DNA from: DASPFV01 sp035620975
GTDB lineage: Bacteria > Acidobacteriota > Vicinamibacteria > Vicinamibacterales > 2-12-FULL-66-21
Direction of reading: 5' to 3'
Assembly (NCBI GenBank): GCA_035620975.1
Contig: DASPFV010000186.1
Coordinates: 1 to 14,070, forward strand
DNA length: 14,070 nucleotides
Under the pieces are notes generated by a model. It did not search any database. It saw only the letters and a list, made by a program, of their open reading frames with translations, and had not been told where the DNA came from. Shown in pieces: positions 1 to 5,526 of this stretch. The first letter of the stretch is position 1; every line of letters begins with the position of its first letter. The position numbers and the translations under genes were made by a program.

Positions 1-1
1 A

Positions 2-454
2 GAGGGGGAACGGGACATCGACGCCGACGCGTTCTTCACCGGGATCATGTCGACCTCGCTCGGCGAGGACGAGATCCTCGTGGCCGTCCTGGTCCCCGTC
101 GCGAAGCCGGGGGAAGGCTCGGCCTACGTCAAGTTCGCCCATCCGGCGTCCCGGTATGCCGTCATCGGCGCGGCCGCCCATGTCAGCGTCGCGAACGGCC
201 GCTGCACGGCCGCGCGGGTGGCGGTTGGCGGCCTGCTCCCCTGCGCCAGGCGCGCGGCAGCCGTCGAGGGCGCGCTGGTCGGGCAGGCGATCTCGGAGGA
301 TCGTCTCACCCAGGCGGCGCAGGCGATCACCGGCGATCTGGGAAACGACGTGACGGGAGACATCTTCGCGTCAGCCGGGTACCGCGCGGCCGTGGCGCCC
401 GTCTACGTCCGCCGTGCTCTCGCCGCGGCGGCCGCCCGTGCCGGACGGACGTGA
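2..454 (+). CDS. coxM: CO dehydrogenase-type FAD-binding subunit (CoxM family), C-terminal part
   Basis: The reading frame is open from base 2 and encodes about 150 residues, so the 5' part of the gene lies outside the window. The visible portion is the end of the FAD domain plus the C-terminal domain of the medium subunit of molybdenum hydroxylases. Recognisable stretches are FFTGIMSTSLGEDEIL, then GSAYVKFAHPASRYAVIGAA, which is characteristic of CoxM-like proteins. The N-terminal FAD-binding motifs are not in view. In CO dehydrogenase this subunit passes electrons from the [2Fe-2S] small subunit to the respiratory chain. Its stop codon overlaps the GTG start of the coxD homologue by four bases. 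That neighbour makes a CODH-type enzyme more likely than a plain xanthine dehydrogenase. Without coxL, the substrate and the form (I or II) cannot be fixed. Confidence 0.85.
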   Translation, partial: EGERDIDADAFFTGIMSTSLGEDEILVAVLVPVAKPGEGSAYVKFAHPASRYAVIGAAAHVSVANGRCTAARVAVGGLLPCARRAAAVEGALVGQAISEDRLTQAAQAITGDLGNDVTGDIFASAGYRAAVAPVYVRRALAAAAARAGRT

Positions 455-1413
455 GAGACCTCCCCGCCGCCGTGCCCCCGGACGCCGGACGGCTCACGCC
501 GCCAGCCTCGATCGAGGACCTGCAGCAGGCTCTCGCGGCGCGCCACTACGTCGCGGGGCGGGACCTCGCCGTGGCCATCTTCCTCGCGCTGCGGCTGAAG
601 CGTCCGCTCTTCCTCGAGGGCGAGCCGGGCGTCGGGAAGACGGAAGTCGCGAAAGTGCTCTCGGCCGTGCTGGAGACCGAGCTGATCCGCCTCCAGTGCT
701 ACGAGGGGCTCGACGTCAGCCACGCCGTGTACGAGTGGAACTACCCGCGTCAGATCCTCGAGATCCGGCTGCTCGAGGGAACTCACGCGCTCGACCGCCG
801 GTCCGCCGAGCGGGAGCTCTTCACGGAGCCCTTCCTGATCAAGCGCCCCCTGCTTCGAGCGATCGAGCGGACGCGCGAGCGGCCGCCCGTCCTCCTGATC
901 GACGAGATCGATCGGGCGGATGAGGAGTTCGAGGGCTATCTGCTGGAGCTGCTGTCCGACTTTCAGGTGACCATCCCCGAGCTCGGCACCATCCGCGCCG
1001 ACGAACCGCCCGTCGTCGTGATCACGTCCAACCGGACGAGGGAGGTGCACGACGCGTTGAAGCGCCGATGCGTCTACTGCTGGATCGACTACCCCGACGC
1101 AGCCACGGAACGGCAGATTGTGCTCGCGCGCGTGCCGGCGGCCTCGGCCAGGCTTGCCGAGGAGATCACCGGCTTCGTGCAGGAGCTTCGCCGGGCCGAG
1201 CTGTACAAGACGGCCGGCGTGTCCGAGACGCTCGACTGGGCCGCCGCGCTGGTCACGCTCGACCGCGAACAGCTGGATCCGGCCACCATCGACGAGACGC
1301 TCGGGCTCCTGCTGAAGAACCAGGAGGACATCCAGGCCGTGCGCGGCGACCGCGCCGCGGCGATGCTCGTCCGGGCGCGCGCCGCCGGGACGAAGGAGGC
1401 CGGTCCCGCGTGA
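451..1413 (+). CDS. coxD: MoxR-family AAA+ ATPase CoxD, CODH maturation
   Basis: This is a 320-residue AAA+ ATPase of the MoxR/CoxD type. Walker A is GEPGVGKT at residues 57-64, Walker B is VLLIDEID at 147-154, the sensor-1 region is ITSN at 191-194, and an arginine-finger pair follows in ALKRRC near 202-207. The stretch RRCVYCWIDYPD is typical of CoxD. In Oligotropha, CoxD is needed to build the sulfurated Mo-Cu site of CO dehydrogenase, probably as a chaperone-like ATPase working with the VWA protein CoxE. The GTG start at 451 overlaps the coxM stop as GTGA. No clear ribosome binding site precedes it, which fits translational coupling. The C-terminal helical lid (about residues 220-310) is complete, and nothing looks truncated. 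It should act in the cytoplasm. Confidence 0.93.
   Translation: MRDLPAAVPPDAGRLTPPASIEDLQQALAARHYVAGRDLAVAIFLALRLKRPLFLEGEPGVGKTEVAKVLSAVLETELIRLQCYEGLDVSHAVYEWNYPRQILEIRLLEGTHALDRRSAERELFTEPFLIKRPLLRAIERTRERPPVLLIDEIDRADEEFEGYLLELLSDFQVTIPELGTIRADEPPVVVITSNRTREVHDALKRRCVYCWIDYPDAATERQIVLARVPAASARLAEEITGFVQELRRAELYKTAGVSETLDWAAALVTLDREQLDPATIDETLGLLLKNQEDIQAVRGDRAAAMLVRARAAGTKEAGPA
1393..1399 (+). promoter_or_regulatory. Ribosome binding site of coxE
   Basis: AAGGAGG lies inside the end of coxD. It is 10 bases before the GTG at 1410 and 19 bases before the alternative ATG at 1419. The spacing favours GTG 1410, which also gives the GTGA overlap seen at the other start in this operon. Confidence 0.6.
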
Positions 1414-2597
1414 GCGGCATGGCATTCCTCGACAACGTCCTGCTCTTCGGTCGTCTGCTGCACGACGCGGGGCTCGACGTCCACACGGGCCGTGTGCTCG
1501 ACGCCATCCGGGGGCTGGACGCGGTGGGAATCCGGAGCCGTGCCGAGGTCAGGGCCACGCTCCGGGCGCTGCTGGTCCACCGGCGGGAGGACATGCCGAC
1601 GTTCGATCGCGCGTTCGAACTGTTCTTCCGCGACCATCGGGCGCCCGCCCCTGGTCCGGCGCTCTTCTCTCTCGGCGAACGGCCGCGTGTGGTCGCGAGG
1701 CCTGTGCCGGGAACCGCCCTGCGCGTCACGCTCGAGGACGAGGACTCCCGACCCACGGCGCCTCCCCCCAGCCGGGCCGCCGGCGCCTGGAGCCCGGCCG
1801 GCCTCTCGCGCACGAAGGACTTCGCGGAGTTCTCGGACGCCGAGCTCGAGCGCGCCCGCGAGCTCCTCGAACGGCTTCCATGGCGCCTCGGGACGCGACG
1901 GACGAGGCGATGGGGACGGGCGGACGGCGGCGAGGTGGATCTCCGCCCGATGCTGAGGCGAAGCGTGACGCGCGGCGATCTCGTCGACCTGCCGCGACGC
2001 GAGCGCCGCGTCGCGGCGAGACCGGTCGTCCTGCTCGCCGACGTGAGCGGGTCGATGGAACGCTACAGCCGCCTCCTGCTGCACTTCGTCTACGGTCTCG
2101 CGCACAGCGGCGCCCGGGTCGAGAGCTTCGTGTTCGCGACCCGGCTGACCCGTCTCACGCGCAGCGTCGCCTCGCGAAGGGGCGGCGCTGCGCTGGCCCG
2201 CCTCGCCCGCGACGTGCACGACTGGGGAGGAGGCACGCGCATCGGCGAATCGCTCCGCACGTTCAACACGCAGTGGGCGCGCCGCGTCGTCCGCAACGGC
2301 CCCGTCGTCATCATCGTCTCGGACGGGTGGGACCGCGGCGATCCCCGGCTCCTCTCGCGGGAGCTGGCCAGGATCCGCCGGAGCTGCCGCCGGCTCATCT
2401 GGCTGAACCCGCTCCTGGGGCACGCCGGGTACGAGCCGCTCACGCGGGGCATGCAGGCGGCGCTCTCGCGGGTGGACGACTTCCTGCCCGCACACAACAT
2501 CGCGAGCCTCGAGCAGCTCGCGCGCCATCTTGGCGCCCTGCCGGCACGGACGCTGCCGGCCGGCCACGCGCGAGGAGGACGGCCCATCCCCCGATGA
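1410..2597 (+). CDS. coxE: VWA-domain protein CoxE
   Basis: This is a 395-residue CoxE-family protein. The N-terminal helical part (about 1-80) is followed by a Pro/Ala-rich linker (about 80-130), a second conserved block (DLRPMLRRSVTRGDLVDL, about 177-194) and a C-terminal von Willebrand A domain. The VWA metal site looks intact: DVSGS at residues 211-215, the threonine of GGGTRIGES at 276 and the aspartate of VSDGWDRGDP at 305. CoxE acts with the MoxR ATPase CoxD; MoxR-VWA pairs are a general chaperone/metal-insertion arrangement. Here they are expected to mature the Mo hydroxylase encoded alongside. GTG 1410 is chosen over ATG 1419 because of the ribosome binding site at 1393-1399 and the GTGA overlap with coxD. 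Its own stop overlaps the coxG start as ATGA. No signal peptide was seen. Confidence 0.92.
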   Translation: MSGMAFLDNVLLFGRLLHDAGLDVHTGRVLDAIRGLDAVGIRSRAEVRATLRALLVHRREDMPTFDRAFELFFRDHRAPAPGPALFSLGERPRVVARPVPGTALRVTLEDEDSRPTAPPPSRAAGAWSPAGLSRTKDFAEFSDAELERARELLERLPWRLGTRRTRRWGRADGGEVDLRPMLRRSVTRGDLVDLPRRERRVAARPVVLLADVSGSMERYSRLLLHFVYGLAHSGARVESFVFATRLTRLTRSVASRRGGAALARLARDVHDWGGGTRIGESLRTFNTQWARRVVRNGPVVIIVSDGWDRGDPRLLSRELARIRRSCRRLIWLNPLLGHAGYEPLTRGMQAALSRVDDFLPAHNIASLEQLARHLGALPARTLPAGHARGGRPIPR

Positions 2598-3031
2598 ATC
2601 TCTCCGCCACGTACACGTTCGATGCGCCGTGCGAGCGCGTCTGGGCCCTCCTCATGAACACGACGGCCGTCGGGGACTGTCTGCCCGGCTCCCGGGGGCT
2701 TCGGCCGATCGGGGACGACCGATACGAGGTGGATCTATCCATGACCGTGGCCGCGATCTCCGGCGACTTCAAGGGAACGGTCGCCCTGACGGATCAGGAT
2801 CCGCCGCGCGCCTACAAGCTCGTCGTCGAGGGCAGCGGCCGACCGGGGTTCGTGAAGGGCCACGCCCTCGTCACCCTCGTGCCGGAAGGGACCCAGACCC
2901 TCGTGCAGATTGCGGCGCAGGCGGATGCCGGCGGCATGATTGCCCGCGTGGGCCAGCGGCTGCTGGAAGGGGTGGCGAGGATGACGATGGATCGGTTCTT
3001 CGGGTGTCTGGCCAGGCGGATCGCGTCATGA
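2594..3031 (+). CDS. coxG: SRPBCC protein CoxG, short form
   Basis: This 145-residue protein is a single SRPBCC (START-like) domain of the CoxG family. The N-terminus YTFDAPCERVWALLMNT, the internal DLSMTVAAISGDFKGTV, the block GSGRPGFVKGHA and the C-terminal helix around FFGCLARR fit the family. CoxG is linked to anchoring CO dehydrogenase at the membrane, and in mycobacteria to handling menaquinone as electron acceptor. The ATG at 2594 overlaps the coxE stop. AGGAGG at 2573-2578 lies 15 bases upstream, which is long, so coupling probably helps. Many CoxG proteins carry a C-terminal tail after the SRPBCC domain; this one ends directly after the domain, and the stop overlaps the next start. 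The coxF gene that sits between coxE and coxG in Oligotropha is absent. Confidence 0.88.
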   Translation: MNLSATYTFDAPCERVWALLMNTTAVGDCLPGSRGLRPIGDDRYEVDLSMTVAAISGDFKGTVALTDQDPPRAYKLVVEGSGRPGFVKGHALVTLVPEGTQTLVQIAAQADAGGMIARVGQRLLEGVARMTMDRFFGCLARRIAS

Positions 3032-3954
3032 CGCCAGCGCGAACGGCCCTCCTCGGCGCCCTGCTCGCCGCCGCGGTGGGAGCGGTCGGCTGCCGGAACA
3101 GCGATGACGCCGGCCCCGTGAGCCCGGCCGCCGCCGACGAAGCCGTACGCCAGTGGCGCCTGGAGCACGAAGCGGACTACCAGCGAGACTACGTCAGCAT
3201 CACCGGCCTGCATCTGCTCGACCCGGGGAGCAATACGGCCGGCAGCGCTGCGGGAAACGACATCGTGCTGCCTGCCTCCGTGCCTCCTCTCATCGGCCGG
3301 TTCGTGCTGGAGGGCGAGCAGGTGCGGTTCGAGCCGGAACCGGGAACGCCCGTGGAGCTCGACGGCGCACCCGTCACGGAGCCAACGGTGCTCCGCGACG
3401 ATCAGCCGGAGAGCGACGAACTGACGATCGGGGACGTGCGGCTGATGGTCCACGTCACGGGATCGCGCCGGGCGATCCGTGTGCGGGATCCGAACGGCCC
3501 GCTCGCCCGGGATTTCCTGGGCTTCAGCTGGTTTCCCATCGACCCCGCTTACCGCGTCACGGGCAGGTTGATCCGTGACTCCGAACCGCAGACGGTCACG
3601 GTCGTGAACACCTACGGCGACGAAGTCCAGTACAGGACCGAAGGGGTCGTCGAGTTCACGCTGCAGGGACAGACGCTCCGCCTGCGCCCGTTCACGACGC
3701 GTCCCGGACGCCTCTATTTCGTGTTCCGGGATGCGTCGAGCGGCGAAGAGACGTACGCAACAGCGAGGTTCCTCTACGCGGACCTGCGCGACGATGACAC
3801 GACTGTTCTGGACTTCAACCAGGCGTACAACCCGCCGTGCGCGTTCAATCCATACACGACGTGCCCTATTCCTCTGCGCGAGAACCGGCTCCCCGTCAAG
3901 GTGCTGTCCGGCGAGAAGAAGTACCCCGTCGAGGTCAAGCTGCCGGTGCAGTAG
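3028..3954 (+). CDS. DUF1684 predicted lipoprotein
   Basis: This 308-residue protein has a lipoprotein-type leader (hydrophobic residues about 6-20, then GAVGC with the lipidated Cys at 22). The mature part matches DUF1684: W-R-x-E near the start, SITGLHLLDPG, the GNDIVLP block, DFLGFSWFPIDP in the middle and the Cys-containing end NPPCAFNPYTTCPIPLREN. The molecular function of DUF1684 is not known to me. The ATG at 3028 overlaps the coxG stop as ATGA, so it is probably co-translated with the cox genes. No other start with a leader was seen. The region from about residue 68 to 145 (GSAAGNDIVLP, then a ValGluLeuAspGly turn, then ELTIGDVRL) resembles the layout of an FHA-like beta sandwich, which is my inference only. 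It is expected on the periplasmic face of a membrane. Confidence 0.85.
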   Translation: MTPARTALLGALLAAAVGAVGCRNSDDAGPVSPAAADEAVRQWRLEHEADYQRDYVSITGLHLLDPGSNTAGSAAGNDIVLPASVPPLIGRFVLEGEQVRFEPEPGTPVELDGAPVTEPTVLRDDQPESDELTIGDVRLMVHVTGSRRAIRVRDPNGPLARDFLGFSWFPIDPAYRVTGRLIRDSEPQTVTVVNTYGDEVQYRTEGVVEFTLQGQTLRLRPFTTRPGRLYFVFRDASSGEETYATARFLYADLRDDDTTVLDFNQAYNPPCAFNPYTTCPIPLRENRLPVKVLSGEKKYPVEVKLPVQ

Positions 3955-3983
3955 GCGAAGCCATCAGCGGGGAGACTCCAGGC

Positions 3984-5234
3984 ATGACTGGCAGGCGTGT
4001 GGCATGGACGGCGATTGCGGCGTGCTCGATCCTGCCGTTCGTGCTCGCGGGCCAGGGCGGCGGGTGGGAGGCCCGGGCCGATGTCGTGGCGCGCGTCGCG
4101 AAGCAGCAGCCGGGCTTCAACTTCGAGGAGGCACGCGTTCCGCCGTACGAGCTGCCGGACGTGCTCGGATCCCCTCCCGTCGCGAGCCCGGCGCAATGGA
4201 CGGCACGACGCCGCGAGATCCTGGAGCTGTTCCGCGACAACGTCTACGGCAGGCGACCTGGTCCGCCGTCGAGGATCTTCTTCGAGACGAAAGAAGAGAA
4301 CCCCCGAGCGATGGATGGCGCCGCCACGCTCACGCGGGTCGCCATCCTCTGCGAGGAAGCGGGCGGCAGTGCTCACCATTTCGAGCTGACGCTGTTCCTC
4401 CCCGCCGCGCGCCAGACCCCGGCCCCAGTGTTCCTGCTCATCAACAACCGCCCCGCGTCGAATACCGACCCGACACGCAAGGAGAAATCCGGATTCTGGC
4501 CAGCCGAGCAGATGATCGCGCGAGGCTACGGGATCGCGGCCATCCAGTACGGGCAGCTCGCCCCCGACGACAAGGACCGGTTCCGGGAGGGCGCCATCTC
4601 GCTGTTCGAGGGCACGACCGCCGGGCCGCGGCCGCCCGACGCCTGGGCGGCCATTGCCGCCTGGGGATGGGGTGCCAGCCGGGTGATGGACTACTTCGTG
4701 ACGAACCCACGGGTCGACGCGTCACGAGTGGCGCTCGTGGGCCATTCACGCGGAGGCAAGGCCTCGCTCTGGGCCGGCGCCGAGGACGAGCGCTTCGCGC
4801 TCGTGATCTCGAACGAGTCGGGCGAGGGTGGAGCCGCGCTGAGCCGGCGCGACTTCGGCGAAACGATCGCGCGGATCAACACGACGTTCCCGCACTGGTT
4901 CGCCGATCGCTACAAGGCCTTCAACGGCCGTCCCGGCGATCTGCCGGTCGATCAGCACATGCTGCTCTCCCTCGTTGCGCCGCGCGCGCTGTACGTCGCC
5001 AGCGCCGACGAGGATCTCTGGGCCGATCCCCGCGGCGAGTTCCTGGCGCTGGCTGCCTCCTCTCCGGTGTTCGGTCTCTGGGGGGACCCGGCGATCCGCC
5101 CGGGCCAGATGCCGGCCCTCGACACGCCTCTCGTGGCCGGCCGCCGCGCCTACCACGTGCGGCGCGGCACGCACAACCTCACCCCGTACGACTGGGACCG
5201 CTTCGCCGATTTCGCGGATCGGCTCTGGCCTTAA
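3984..5234 (+). CDS. CE15-like glucuronoyl esterase (alpha/beta hydrolase), secreted
   Basis: This is a 416-residue exported alpha/beta hydrolase. An N-terminal hydrophobic segment (about residues 7-23) acts as a signal peptide. The nucleophile elbow is GHSRGGKASLW with Ser255. The motif ISNESGEGGAALSRR carries Glu278, 23 residues after the serine, as in carbohydrate esterase family 15. The end GTHNLTPYDWDRFADFAD carries the likely catalytic His397. DQHMLLSLVAPRALYVASA with DLWADP is also a CE15 signature. Family members cleave esters between 4-O-methyl-glucuronic acid of xylan and lignin alcohols. The ATG at 3984 is preceded by GGAG at 3971-3974 (spacing 9) and begins the signal peptide, although the frame stays open upstream. 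It lies 29 bases after the DUF1684 stop, so it could be the last gene of the cox transcript or have its own promoter. Confidence 0.85.
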   Translation: MTGRRVAWTAIAACSILPFVLAGQGGGWEARADVVARVAKQQPGFNFEEARVPPYELPDVLGSPPVASPAQWTARRREILELFRDNVYGRRPGPPSRIFFETKEENPRAMDGAATLTRVAILCEEAGGSAHHFELTLFLPAARQTPAPVFLLINNRPASNTDPTRKEKSGFWPAEQMIARGYGIAAIQYGQLAPDDKDRFREGAISLFEGTTAGPRPPDAWAAIAAWGWGASRVMDYFVTNPRVDASRVALVGHSRGGKASLWAGAEDERFALVISNESGEGGAALSRRDFGETIARINTTFPHWFADRYKAFNGRPGDLPVDQHMLLSLVAPRALYVASADEDLWADPRGEFLALAASSPVFGLWGDPAIRPGQMPALDTPLVAGRRAYHVRRGTHNLTPYDWDRFADFADRLWP

Positions 5235-5242
5235 TCTCCATC

Positions 5243-5298
5243 GGCTTCAAGGTTCAGGGTTCAAGGTTCCAGGTTCTGGTTCCGGGTTCCAGGTTCAT
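5243..5298. repeat. Heptanucleotide GGTTCNN tandem repeat
   Basis: From 5251 to 5298 there are seven consecutive GGTTCNN units: GGTTCAG, GGTTCAA, GGTTCCA, GGTTCT (six bases), GGTTCCG, GGTTCCA, GGTTCAT. A degenerate copy lies just before, at 5243-5250. The array begins nine bases after the esterase stop. It is not coding: the frames through it are only run-on frames of neighbours. Such 7-base repeats are known between genes in some bacterial groups. The rest of the gap to the receptor (5299-5513) shows nothing I can assign. Confidence 0.75.
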
Positions 5299-5513
5299 GA
5301 ATTCCGCAACCAATTCGTTGGACTCCTGAACAAACCCCAAGTCCACGTCGGTCCCACCAGTCGCCCTCTGTTGCGTGAATCGCGGTCGGGATGTGATCAC
5401 GCGTCGGCTGCGAGTGACGACGGCGGACAGCGGGGACGTCCGGTGGGACGACTGCTCCGGCCCCTCCTTTGCGTTGCCGGTCTGCGCCGCGCGCCGCGGC
5501 AGGGTCCAGTCTC

Positions 5514-5520
5514 AAAGGAG
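5514..5520 (+). promoter_or_regulatory. Ribosome binding site of the TonB-dependent receptor
   Basis: AAAGGAG lies six bases before ATG 5527. It decides the start in a frame that is otherwise open for hundreds of bases upstream, and it places the start exactly at a signal peptide. Confidence 0.7.
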
Positions 5521-5526
5521 TGCGTG

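Noticed and set aside
1089..2567. Long antisense frame opposite coxD/coxE
   Set aside because: Shadow frame; the + strand encodes intact CoxD and CoxE motifs across the same bases.
3731..5329. Alternative frame over the esterase running into the heptad repeat
   Set aside because: Arg-rich shadow of the CE15-like gene; its end is only repeat translation.
4975..5526. N-terminal extension of the receptor into the upstream open frame
   Set aside because: A strong ribosome binding site and a clear signal peptide place the start at 5527.
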